Virus record (IMG/VR): IMGVR_UViG_3300036766_000988
Location: 1 to 64,000 of that record
Length of the DNA: 64,000 nucleotides
Source: a virus
Reading direction: 5' to 3' (one strand)
Shown here: positions 36,104 to 43,586 of the stretch, piece by piece
How the letters are laid out: each line of letters opens with the position of its first letter
How positions within the stretch are numbered: the first letter of the stretch is position 1
Translations under genes and position numbers: made by a program
The notes under the pieces: generated by a model
Told to the model about the DNA's origin: nothing
What the model saw: only the letters and a program-made list of their open reading frames with translations
Database searches by the model: none

Positions 36104-36856
36104 TCAGAAGTCCTCATCAGCAAGAAGCCGCGTCCAGGCATCTCGGGGATCCTTGGGCTTCTCACAAGGTCTCCAACGCGTCGAGAAGGTCACAACATTC
36201 TCATGGAGAACTTTCTCGGTTCGCCAAACGGCCACTTGCACTCGAAGCATCGTGAGTTCTGTGATGCACGCAACGACTTGGCCCCCTTCCGCTTCAGGGT
36301 GCTGCACCCACTGACCGATCTGTAGCCAATCCGGGCGCACAAACGGGGGCACCTCGGAACCGTTCGCATCCGTGCCGGAGTCGTAGATCGGCAGCGCCCC
36401 CTCGGGAAGTTGCTCGACGAGGAACGTGCGACGACCGACCGACTGGTAGTCCATCCGCTGCCGTATAGGCGCGACCATCGCCTGAGCAAGCCGCTGACGG
36501 CCTTGCTGCGACTCTAGAGCCTGCCGGATGATCTGCTCTTGTGTGATCTGAGGAAGAACGTCACGATTGAGGTTCCCTAGATCAAGCAACCCATGGGGGT
36601 TCGTGAGCCGCTCAAACCCAAGGATAGGGCGCGTCGTGAGCGGCGTTTCAACACGACCATACTGGTCGTGGATCCTACGTAGAGCAGGTGAATCCGTCTC
36701 TAGGGACTCGTTCCGCCAATGAACAATGAGGCTCGGGACCGGCCTACGTAGGACGTCAATAGACGCAACGTCGCCAGATTCCGCGAACAGCGCCCGATGG
36801 CTGTTCATCAAGATCCGACCGTCGAGGTCGTTCGGATAGAAAAGTGTCCAGGGCAC
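36104..36856 (-). CDS. Protein with capsid N-arm-like segment, SH3-like region and acidic C-terminal motif
   Basis: 250 residues from GTG 36856. Residues about 120-153 (MVAPIRQRMDYQSVGRRTF, then VEQLPEGALPIYD) resemble the N-terminal arm of HK97-fold major capsid proteins of large phages, by recall. A beta-rich segment follows (DWLQIGQWVQHPEAEGGQ), then AWTRLLADEDF at the C-terminus, a motif shared with ten other proteins here. Possible capsid-associated accessory protein; inference. TGGTG-TAGTCT lies 11 bases before the GTG. Confidence 0.65.
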   Translation of the reverse strand: MPWTLFYPNDLDGRILMNSHRALFAESGDVASIDVLRRPVPSLIVHWRNESLETDSPALRRIHDQYGRVETPLTTRPILGFERLTNPHGLLDLGNLNRDVLPQITQEQIIRQALESQQGRQRLAQAMVAPIRQRMDYQSVGRRTFLVEQLPEGALPIYDSGTDANGSEVPPFVRPDWLQIGQWVQHPEAEGGQVVACITELTMLRVQVAVWRTEKVLHENVVTFSTRWRPCEKPKDPRDAWTRLLADEDF

Positions 36857-36907
36857 GGGAAGGCCCGAGACTACACCATCAAAAAGAAGCTAAGAAATGT
36901 TACGCAG

Positions 36908-36981
36908 TGGAGTGTCGTACGGGGATCGAACCCGTGTACCCGGATTTAGAGTTCGGTGCCTGACCTCTAGGCTAACGACAC
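36908..36981 (-). tRNA. Amber-suppressor tRNA, anticodon CUA
   Basis: 74 bases with encoded CCA. Acceptor GTGTCGT/ACGACAC is a perfect 7-bp stem; D-stem GCCT/AGGC; T-arm ACGGG-TTCGATC-CCCGT. Anticodon arm CCGAA-CTCTAAA-TCCGG has U33 and anticodon CUA, which reads UAG. One A-C mismatch in the anticodon stem. The GGCACCG...TCCGG surroundings resemble bacterial tRNA-Gln(CUG), so glutamine charging is likely but inferred. Discriminator base is U. Confidence 0.88.
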
Positions 36982-36985
36982 GAGA

Positions 36986-37285
36986 TTACCGACCGATTGC
37001 CACAAGAGCTTCATCCACAGCCGTGTCGGCCAGGATAAAGCTCCGCATGGCCCGAACCCACCCAGCATTCCGAGCGAACTGAATGAACGCCGAAATTTCC
37101 TCGGGCCCCACGGTGGAACAACGCCGTTCGGCAAATTCCACCGTGAGGATGTGACCAGGGCTGGTCTCATCCTCGATGAGGACTCGAAGTCGAGGTCCGA
37201 TACTAGGCTTCAAAGCCCGAACCCTGAAGCGGTACGGAACTCCGTTGACCTTGATCTGTCGGGTGCCCCTTCGAGGCATCGTCAT
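36986..37285 (-). CDS. Small basic hypothetical protein
   Basis: 99 residues, basic N-terminus (MPRRGTRQIKVNGVPYRFRVRALK), beta-rich middle. No family. ATG 37285 overlaps the PTH2 stop (ATGA) and has CGGTG-TACTGA 6 bases upstream, embedded in the PTH2 3' codons. Its stop is 5 bases before the tRNA 5' end, so the tRNA is likely co-transcribed. Confidence 0.65.
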   Translation of the reverse strand: MTMPRRGTRQIKVNGVPYRFRVRALKPSIGPRLRVLIEDETSPGHILTVEFAERRCSTVGPEEISAFIQFARNAGWVRAMRSFILADTAVDEALVAIGR

Positions 37286-37662
37286 GCAGCTTCAGTACAC
37301 CGAAGAGCGAGCGGAAGACTACTGACAAGACGACGAGCTGCGGGTTCAAGAGCAAACGCCGTCAACTCGTTCCCCCGGTCGGGCTCATGGAACGGCGCCA
37401 CCGAGAAGCCCCGGTCGACTGCCCTGTTGAAGAGGCCCCAAAGAGCCTCCTCGTTGGGCACGGCAAGCATGGCGAGGTAGTTCGAGCGCGTGTACCACGC
37501 CTGATCGATTTCCGGGTGATGAGCCACGAACTCCCGCAAGGCGTGCGCCGTCTGGATGGCTTGCACCCCCGGAGGGAGATCTTCCCGCGTCACGAGGAAA
37601 AGTTTGTCGGTCGGGCCCACAACAAGACTCCGTGAACCCAGATGAGCACCCATGTTCTCCAT
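37282..37662 (-). CDS. Peptidyl-tRNA hydrolase PTH2-like protein
   Basis: 126 residues from ATG 37662. The pattern KLFLVTREDLPPGVQAIQTA followed by HALREF, and later FHEPDRGNELTAFAL, is that of the short PTH2-like branch found in phages and plasmids. The family releases peptides stuck on tRNA. Being two genes upstream of a suppressor tRNA gives a coherent tRNA-related setting. ATG at 37653 is an alternative start. Confidence 0.75.
   Translation of the reverse strand: MENMGAHLGSRSLVVGPTDKLFLVTREDLPPGVQAIQTAHALREFVAHHPEIDQAWYTRSNYLAMLAVPNEEALWGLFNRAVDRGFSVAPFHEPDRGNELTAFALEPAARRLVSSLPLALRCTEAA
37292..37302 (-). promoter_or_regulatory. CGGTG-TAnnnn element inside the PTH2 3' end
   Basis: CGGTG-TACTGA, 6 bases before the ATG at 37285, coding for part of LRCTEAA of the upstream gene. 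Confidence 0.45.
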
Positions 37663-37663
37663 G

Positions 37664-38260
37664 TCACGTCGTCCCCCCATCGGAGTCCTCGTCGTACTCG
37701 TTATCGTCTTCCGCCATAACCCTGCGTTCGTCGGCGCACTTGCGGAAGTGCATTGAAACCGCCCCGATGATGGTTTCGGGAAGACCCGCCGTCTTCAGGC
37801 TCTCCTTCCAACCCACCTCGGAACGATCCCCTGCGATCCAGTGCTTTTCCCCGATGATGAACTTGGGCGGATCACTGTAGACGTTCCCGCCAGGCGTCTC
37901 CAAGTAGGGCCACAACTCCAGCGGGCTGTCATTGCAACAACCGCAGTTATGCCGAAGATCGAAGCGGTCGACTTTCGTGTTCACGGACTTCGAATAGTAG
38001 GCCACCTTGTTCCAGCGGCCCGTAAACTGCCGAAGATCCGGGTACTCCTTGAGAAGGGACTCGATCTGGTCCGCTTGGGCAAGCGCCGCTGCGGCTTCCT
38101 TGCGAAGCTTCTCGATTGCGCGTGGAACGGCAAGTCTAGCATCCTCCTCGACCTTCTTTTGCCATTCCTCAGCGGCCTTGCGACGCGACGCTTCCGCAGC
38201 CGCTTGCTGCTCGGGGGTGGGCTCGGATGTCAGGGCCTTCAGAAGCTTCTTGCTGAGCAT
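37664..38260 (-). CDS. Hypothetical protein with helical N-terminus and Cys core
   Basis: 198 residues from ATG 38260 (TGATG overlap). Residues 10-70 form a charged helix (EASRRKAAEEWQKKVEEDAR). The C-terminal half has HNCGCCNDSPLELWPYLET, KHWIAGDRSEVGW and a final acidic tail (DDNEYDEDSDGG). No family recognised; Cys/His spacing would allow metal binding. Confidence 0.65.
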   Translation of the reverse strand: MLSKKLLKALTSEPTPEQQAAAEASRRKAAEEWQKKVEEDARLAVPRAIEKLRKEAAAALAQADQIESLLKEYPDLRQFTGRWNKVAYYSKSVNTKVDRFDLRHNCGCCNDSPLELWPYLETPGGNVYSDPPKFIIGEKHWIAGDRSEVGWKESLKTAGLPETIIGAVSMHFRKCADERRVMAEDDNEYDEDSDGGTT

Positions 38261-39456
38261 CACGAGAGCACCTGCTTCGCATATGCGAAGGCCTCGGCCA
38301 TTGCAGCCGCCGAATGCTCGAACCACTTATCCTCGACGTGCTTGCCATCCCGATAGATGACGAGCTTGATCGGGCCGGTCTCACAGGCCCATTCGAGGTC
38401 AATGGTGCTCTTGGCCTTGTAGTGGATCCGGCGGCACCACCGCTTCTCCCGACCGGTGAAGTGCGGACACCAGTTGTCGTACGTGACCCCGAGGCCCGAA
38501 TGATCTTCGGGCGACAATGCAGGATCCTTCACCAGCTCGATGTACGCCAGGTAAAGCGGATCGGTGGCCTTGAAGTCCTCCTTCCACTGCTCGTACTTGC
38601 GATTGCCTTCCTCTCGGTCGGCCCGGACCTTCTTCTCCTGCTCGGAAACCCACTCCTCGACGAGCACGAGTTTCATACCCTCGCGGCGGAAGGTCTTGGT
38701 GGCGGCATCCACCCTCGGCTTCTGCTTACAGTGATCGGGGCAGTCGTCGTGATCGCACTCCGCCCGTTCCGTCTGGTAGCACTTGATCGTCCCATCGGGC
38801 TCGATGGTGGGGTACTTGCTGTCCTCTTCGACCCCTCCCTCAGCCTCGATCTCCGGCCAACCCTCCATGGGGTTGGAGAAGTCGAAGAAACGGAACTCGT
38901 ACGGGCAGGCCCAGTGGCAGCCACAGACCACCAACATCTGGGATCCCGCATCGAACGTGGAGTCTGCCCAGCAGAAGCCGAAACCTTCCTCCGCCTCTTC
39001 GGGCAGGAAATCCCGACGCTTGCCGGTATCCAGCTCGATGACCGTCTGCCCTTGATAGTCCTCGCCGCAGACGAGGTAATCATGACCGTTCGGATGCCCT
39101 TCGACGAACGTGTACGGGAACGCAGAGTAGTTCCTGTTCACGACCGCGATGGGCGCATCCGAGCCGAGCTTGAAGACCTTCCCCTGGATGTAAGACCAGC
39201 ATCCAGGCTTCGTCTCGTAGCTCGCGATGACAAGCTTGTACTGCCCGCTCGAACTCAGCTTCTCCCAACGATCTTTCGTGCTCTCGTTCGCGGGAACGAA
39301 AACAGCGTCCTTCTCGGCCCGATAGTACGCCTTGAGCAGACCCGGCTGAACGAGGGCCTTGAGACGCTTTCGCTCCTCGTAAGCACCCGGCTCGTGGCTA
39401 TCGAAGTCGAGGTAGGCCTGCAACTCGGGGGTCATCCCCTTGAAGGTCGTGTTCAT
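38260..39456 (-). CDS. Large conserved hypothetical protein
   Basis: 398 residues from ATG 39456, TGATG overlap upstream. Beta-rich centre with repeated aromatic strands (KLVIASYETKPGCWSYIQGK, HDYLVCGEDYQGQTVIELD, MLVVCGCHWACPYEFRFFDF) suggests a propeller-like fold, followed by a Cys cluster (CDHDDCPDHC) and a helical C-terminus. I recognise similar bacterial proteins of unknown function. No catalytic motif. Confidence 0.7.
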   Translation of the reverse strand: MNTTFKGMTPELQAYLDFDSHEPGAYEERKRLKALVQPGLLKAYYRAEKDAVFVPANESTKDRWEKLSSSGQYKLVIASYETKPGCWSYIQGKVFKLGSDAPIAVVNRNYSAFPYTFVEGHPNGHDYLVCGEDYQGQTVIELDTGKRRDFLPEEAEEGFGFCWADSTFDAGSQMLVVCGCHWACPYEFRFFDFSNPMEGWPEIEAEGGVEEDSKYPTIEPDGTIKCYQTERAECDHDDCPDHCKQKPRVDAATKTFRREGMKLVLVEEWVSEQEKKVRADREEGNRKYEQWKEDFKATDPLYLAYIELVKDPALSPEDHSGLGVTYDNWCPHFTGREKRWCRRIHYKAKSTIDLEWACETGPIKLVIYRDGKHVEDKWFEHSAAAMAEAFAYAKQVLS

Positions 39457-39836
39457 CACGCGACCTCCGTACGGACGTAGGGCTTCTTCTCCCGCACCGG
39501 AGCCGCGATAGCCCCCTCGGGGTTGGCGAGCCACTGCTCGACCTCGGGGCTCGGCTTCGTCGCCCACGAACTCTTGGCCACCTCGGCGAAGCCAGGGATG
39601 TGCGTCCCGAGGATCGTCGTGATGTACCGTGCGTTGGGCGGGTTGTGGTTGACGACCGTGCCGTCCGGCATCACCTGCTGCCGGGTCTGGCGCTCGACGC
39701 GGCGGTACGGGAAACCCCGCACGAACGCCCACGCGAGGTTGCCCTCACGGCCTCCGGTGTTGGCACGGATGGCCCGGTGGATCGCCTTCACTTGCGCCTT
39801 CTCGTCGGCGCTCATCTGCTTGTAGTTCTCGAACAT
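39456..39836 (-). CDS. Hypothetical protein, first gene of a four-gene operon
   Basis: 126 residues, helical N-terminus then Pro/Ala-rich C-terminus. ATG 39836 follows AAGGAG with 7-base spacing. Upstream lies a leader with a 7-bp hairpin (CTGTTTC/GAAACAG, 39866-39889) and a TTGACA site, unusual for this genome, suggesting this operon is transcribed by a host-type promoter. Confidence 0.65.
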   Translation of the reverse strand: MFENYKQMSADEKAQVKAIHRAIRANTGGREGNLAWAFVRGFPYRRVERQTRQQVMPDGTVVNHNPPNARYITTILGTHIPGFAEVAKSSWATKPSPEVEQWLANPEGAIAAPVREKKPYVRTEVA

Positions 39837-39865
39837 GATCTATCTCCTTGATTTGACTCTACTGT

Positions 39866-39889
39866 TTCGCGGTTGGCTGAAACAGGAGT
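39866..39889 (-). promoter_or_regulatory. Leader hairpin
   Basis: CTGTTTC-10-base loop-GAAACAG, 30 bases before the start codon of the 39836 gene. It could shield or time the downstream ribosome-binding site. Confidence 0.35.
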
Positions 39890-39947
39890 CCAAGGAGGAC
39901 CACGTGCAAGAGCGAGGTGCAGCTAGAGGAAGTGTTTCACGGGGAGC

Positions 39948-39976
39948 AGCATGCGCTCTCAGATCCTGGTTGTCAA
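39948..39976 (-). promoter_or_regulatory. Sigma70-like promoter candidate
   Basis: TTGACA (39976-39971), 17-base spacer, CATGCT (39953-39948) in a 197-base intergenic gap. The -35 is perfect, the -10 weak. Confidence 0.4.
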
Positions 39977-40033
39977 CGGGATCGTGACGTCAGGCTCACT
40001 TCTTCTGAAAACACCGTTGAAGTCGGAGGTGCG

Positions 40034-40360
40034 TCAGTAATTTCGGTGCCGAGACGCATCTCCCATGTCGCCGGGGAACCCCATTTTGCTCGTCGTCCGC
40101 ATCACGTCCTTGACCGCTTCGGGGATCTGTTCGCTGGTCTCGACGTAGCGGGTGTAGGGCCTTCCCATCAGGTGGCCTTCGTTGCCGTCGATCTTCACGA
40201 CCGCGACCATGTAGCCGCCCTTGCCGCCCGCTTGAGGCCTGACGACGACCGTGTACTCCCACGGACGCCCATCTGTCGTGGTGCTCTTCTCAGCCCGACC
40301 GAGTTCCTTCGGGGTGAGGCGGATGGCCTTGTCAGCACGACGATCGTACGAGTACGTCAT
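40034..40360 (-). CDS. Hypothetical protein
   Basis: 108 residues from ATG 40360 behind an AGGGTGGGG stretch; GTG at 40375 is possible. Beta strands WEYTVVVRPQ and GGYMVAVVKID. No family recognised. Confidence 0.6.
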   Translation of the reverse strand: MTYSYDRRADKAIRLTPKELGRAEKSTTTDGRPWEYTVVVRPQAGGKGGYMVAVVKIDGNEGHLMGRPYTRYVETSEQIPEAVKDVMRTTSKMGFPGDMGDASRHRNY

Positions 40361-40382
40361 ACCCCACCCTGACACAAGAAGT

Positions 40383-40928
40383 TCAGCCGCTCAGGAACCG
40401 GGCGGTGACCCGAAGCGCTGTAGTATCCTCGGGACTGCACGCGATCTGCATCGGAGTTGTGCTGACGTGATGGATCTTGAACTCAACGCTCTTCGTCTTG
40501 AGAAACGTGTCGAAAGCCCCGACATGTTCAGCACGGTCTTCCCACATCTCAACCTGCTTTGTTGTCTCTGACAAGAGAGCAGCGATCGTCTTGAGCTTGA
40601 AAGGGAGCGTGTCATCCCCGTTAGAAAAATGGGTCTCATCGAACCGGAGGCCCACCTCAGCCAACAGAGCTTGGACCCGAGTCCGCAGCTTCGGAGGCCT
40701 GCCTGTAATCATGATCGCATAGACACTAGGATTGGAAATGGACTTGCGTGCCGCTGCCACCGTAGAAGCCACCCACCACTCAGCGTCAGGCTTTTCTGGC
40801 ACGCATGGAGGCGAGAGACTCTCAAGCCGACCCCACCAGCCCTGCGTCCACCACTCAGGTTTCGCAGGCGAGCGAAAAAGCGTCCCATCGAAGTCGAAGA
40901 CATGCAGGGTCTCGATAGTCACGGGCAT
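40383..40928 (-). CDS. HAD phosphatase of the Swiss-army-knife RNA-repair type (HAD_SAK_1-like)
   Basis: 181 residues. Motif I VFDFDGTLFRSPA (10-22), WW residues at 26-27 and 51-52, PPCVPEKP (40-47), MITGRPP (73-79), FKLKTI (110-115) and MWEDRAEHV (128-136) together match the HAD domain of Swiss Army Knife RNA-repair proteins (PF10307) as I know it. Predicted to remove phosphates from RNA ends. The C-terminus ALRVTARFLSG is a shared short motif. Overlaps the ART-like gene by 10 bases. Confidence 0.8.
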   Translation of the reverse strand: MPVTIETLHVFDFDGTLFRSPAKPEWWTQGWWGRLESLSPPCVPEKPDAEWWVASTVAAARKSISNPSVYAIMITGRPPKLRTRVQALLAEVGLRFDETHFSNGDDTLPFKLKTIAALLSETTKQVEMWEDRAEHVGAFDTFLKTKSVEFKIHHVSTTPMQIACSPEDTTALRVTARFLSG

Positions 40929-42181
40929 GCACCAGGGGGTCGAGGGTCAGCTTCACCTTTCCAGTAGGTCGTAACAAGAAGCATCGAATGGCCCTTCGGA
41001 CGCACGACGATCGAGAGGCCACTCGCCGAATCCACCCACTCAAAGCTTGTGCCCCGAGCCCAGCCTTCGGTCACCCGCTGGTACATTTGGTTCTTCTGCG
41101 ACTTCCAGTCGTTGAGCGCCTTCAAGAGAGAACGAATGCCCGCTCGAACAAGCGGAACCGTGATGCCTCGTAGATCCATCCGATACTGCGCGTGTGGAGT
41201 GATGAGGATGTTGTCGATCGACCCGATCCCATGTTCTCGATCAGGGCTGTAGATCTTCGCGGCATCTGGGTTCTGTACTTTCTCACCGTGCTCGACGTCC
41301 TCAACGAGGTCATCACGAACAGCCGGATTCCGTACTTCCTTCTCGATGCGCTCGACCACATGGCAAGGTCCGCCGGGATAGCCTAGGGGAGGATCAAGAT
41401 CCGCCTGACGGTCCAACGCCGAGGTCTTGGGTGCCACCCACGCACCCAATTCGATCGTCAGAGCCACCTGGACTTTCGATGCTGGGATGTCCCCCAGATA
41501 TGCAATTGATCCAATGCGCGCAAGGCTCTTGGTGGGATCGGTTTCGCGACTATCTTCATCGGCCGCGACCTTCGAACCATCAATGCCGCGTACTTCTAGA
41601 ACCACTGCCGTTCCGTGGTGAGCTTTCGCAGCATCCAGCGCAGCGAACTTCGCCATCGAGAGCTGGGTCGTCAAATACACAGCTTCGGCTCGGCCTACGC
41701 CAGCGCCAGACCCCACCCCATAAGCAGGAACTACGTTGGTGTGGCTGCGAGGTCGTAGTCCCTCGACCAAAATACGAGAAGCCGCCGTAGAACTCGTCCC
41801 ATGATAGAAAGTCAGATGCTCCCAGTTCACCGAAGGTGTGTGGGGTTCCCCCAATAGCTGAGAGACAGGAATCCACGGCCCGTCAAACTTGATGACGAAC
41901 TCGTGTAGCTCGGGGTACTCCCGCACCATCTCACGAAGCGCCTTGTGGAACCCTGCGTGATGTTCTGTGGCACCATCAACCATGAGATTGCGCCAGTCGT
42001 TCTCACGCGCAAGGCTGAGCGCCGCATCCCAAGCCCAACCACCACGGAGGTACCCCCCAAGCTCCCAAGAACCTGCATCGTCCCCGTGGAAAGAGCCGTG
42101 ATACTTCTTGCCCTTACGTGGCAACGAGGCGGCCTGCCTGGCGAGAAACCGGGCGACGACTCGAAGGGCCAGCGCGTTCAT
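40919..42181 (-). CDS. ADP-ribosyltransferase-like protein with BrnT/DUF4258-like C-terminus
   Basis: 420 residues. N-terminal helix ALALRVVARFLARQ (4-17) is a shared tag. A central region has FYHGTSSTAASRILVEGLRP (about 124-143), AVYLTTQLSMAKFAA and VVLEVRG, the ART-like (KptA/toxin) layout with H-x-T. The C-terminal region (LITPHAQYRMDLRGITVP, then WVDSASGLSIVVRP) resembles BrnT/DUF4258 RNase-like domains. KptA-type ARTs remove 2'-phosphates after RNA repair, so an RNA role is possible; a virion toxin is the alternative. Confidence 0.6.
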   Translation of the reverse strand: MNALALRVVARFLARQAASLPRKGKKYHGSFHGDDAGSWELGGYLRGGWAWDAALSLARENDWRNLMVDGATEHHAGFHKALREMVREYPELHEFVIKFDGPWIPVSQLLGEPHTPSVNWEHLTFYHGTSSTAASRILVEGLRPRSHTNVVPAYGVGSGAGVGRAEAVYLTTQLSMAKFAALDAAKAHHGTAVVLEVRGIDGSKVAADEDSRETDPTKSLARIGSIAYLGDIPASKVQVALTIELGAWVAPKTSALDRQADLDPPLGYPGGPCHVVERIEKEVRNPAVRDDLVEDVEHGEKVQNPDAAKIYSPDREHGIGSIDNILITPHAQYRMDLRGITVPLVRAGIRSLLKALNDWKSQKNQMYQRVTEGWARGTSFEWVDSASGLSIVVRPKGHSMLLVTTYWKGEADPRPPGACP

Positions 42182-42208
42182 CGCTAACCCATCGGCACAA
42201 GAGGTTAT

Positions 42209-42817
42209 TCAGCTCTTGGCCTTGCGAGCCTCATCCCGAGCCTTGCGAGCCCCTTCCGCTGTAGACCAGACCCGAAGCTTGATGGCTCCGAGCGAGCGCA
42301 TGATGAGAAAGAGGGTCGTCCAGAGCGACTGATCCCCGTAGATCTCGGCCGACCACTTGCACCGGTCGCTCTTCTCGGCATCGTAGTACCCGAAGACGAG
42401 ATTACGCGGGAACCCTTCGAAATAGACCGCATGGAGAGAATCCCCCGTGTAGTCAGGATCGACAGGGGGCGTCGTGTAGAAGAGACCGGAAAAGTCGGCG
42501 TCGATGGGCTTTTCGCTGATGACCGAAAGCTTCCAGTCGTGGAAGTTGTTGCGGAGGATGAGCCGAAGCCCGAGATCCGGACGCGACAGCTCGTACACGG
42601 GGAGGAGAATCGACTTCGAGACATGCGTCGAGATGACGTTGGGGATCGCGTGGGTGTCGTCATAGTCGAGCCCCGCCCCAACGAGACCGACGAGGTCATC
42701 CCGCACGAAGCTGACCTGATGCCCCCAAGCGCTCTTCCAGAGCATCTCGTCGCCAACGGCCTGTTGACTGATCCACGCTTGCAGTTTGTTGGGGGAATCG
42801 CTGGAATTGAGGGTCAT
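42209..42817 (-). CDS. Hypothetical protein
   Basis: 202 residues from ATG 42817 (ATGA overlap with the upstream gene). Mixed fold, strands RLILRNNFHDWKLSVISEKP and NLVFGYYDAEKS, helical basic tail (ARKARDEARKAKS). No family. Confidence 0.65.
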   Translation of the reverse strand: MTLNSSDSPNKLQAWISQQAVGDEMLWKSAWGHQVSFVRDDLVGLVGAGLDYDDTHAIPNVISTHVSKSILLPVYELSRPDLGLRLILRNNFHDWKLSVISEKPIDADFSGLFYTTPPVDPDYTGDSLHAVYFEGFPRNLVFGYYDAEKSDRCKWSAEIYGDQSLWTTLFLIMRSLGAIKLRVWSTAEGARKARDEARKAKS

Positions 42818-43044
42818 GGTTCGCTCGTCTGATGTGGATTTGGGGCGGCTACCCGGTGGTAATGAGTCAAAGCTTGGCGCACCGTTTCGGCCGTCTCGGC
42901 ATCTGGGCAAACGGCGACCGTACGACACTCTGCATCGAACACTTCACACCAACCGGTGGGGAGTTGTACTGCGGGGTTGTCGGCTGCATAGGATCGCTCG
43001 ATGGGCAGCGTGCTCAAGTCCAACTCAAGATCTTCAATCCTCAT
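42814..43044 (-). CDS. Small hypothetical protein
   Basis: 76 residues from ATG 43044 with AAGGAC five bases upstream; contains GWCEVFDAECRTVAVCPDAE, a compact alpha/beta look. The TTG at 43065 would lengthen it by seven residues without support. Confidence 0.6.
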   Translation of the reverse strand: MRIEDLELDLSTLPIERSYAADNPAVQLPTGWCEVFDAECRTVAVCPDAETAETVRQALTHYHRVAAPNPHQTSEP

Positions 43045-43058
43045 GTTGTCCTTGCTGC

Positions 43059-43337
43059 CTACCAAACGTCCTCGGACGTGAGCATCCGTGCTCGGACCTT
43101 ACTCTCGTCCTTGATCTGCCCGTGCAACTTCGCGCTCACCAGCGCTTGCTTGCGATTCAGGTATCGACCCGATGCGTCCAAGAACCCCTCGTCGTCCTCG
43201 TCCGTGTCTACGCTCTTGACGCCCGTTTCCTCGACGATCAGACGGATGATGTCGTGATGGCGGTTCGGCGACGGCAGCGAGAAGACCCGACCTTGGAACC
43301 GGATCGCAACGTGCGTGATGGGCGTTCGTTCACTCAT
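43059..43337 (-). CDS. Conserved phage protein (SLPSPNRHHDII type)
   Basis: 92 residues. ITHVAIRFQGRVFSLPSPNR followed by HHDIIRLI and a GFLDASGRYLNRKQAL segment is a small family seen in many phages, function unknown. ATGA overlap with the upstream gene. Acidic middle (DTDEDDEG). Confidence 0.75.
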   Translation of the reverse strand: MSERTPITHVAIRFQGRVFSLPSPNRHHDIIRLIVEETGVKSVDTDEDDEGFLDASGRYLNRKQALVSAKLHGQIKDESKVRARMLTSEDVW

Positions 43338-43579
43338 GAATTGCTCGACTTGTGTCCCTCGACGGCGGCCAAGATAGCCTGAGCCGCTGGGCTTCCTTCA
43401 GCGGCACGCTTGACGACCTCATCACGCGTGATGGCCCCGCCGATCGTGAGCTGCCGTCTGTACTTCTCCCACGAATGCGGAAGGCCCGGATGCTCGAAAG
43501 CGTGCTGGCAACGCAACCGCGTGCTGTCCCAAAGCGTGAAGTCCGAAATGACTCCGCACTTGCCGTCCGTATCACTCAT
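43334..43579 (-). CDS. Small hypothetical protein
   Basis: 81 residues from ATG 43579, 7 bases after the ligase stop. N-terminal Cys (GKCG, RLRCQH) and helical C-terminus. No family. Part of the ligase operon. Confidence 0.6.
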   Translation of the reverse strand: MSDTDGKCGVISDFTLWDSTRLRCQHAFEHPGLPHSWEKYRRQLTIGGAITRDEVVKRAAEGSPAAQAILAAVEGHKSSNS

Positions 43580-43586
43580 TGGGATC

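Noticed and set aside
33807-36314. 835-residue plus-strand open frame
   Set aside because: Antisense to Ro60 and its neighbour; composition is Arg/His/Leu repeats typical of a shadow frame, and the minus strand has clear domains.
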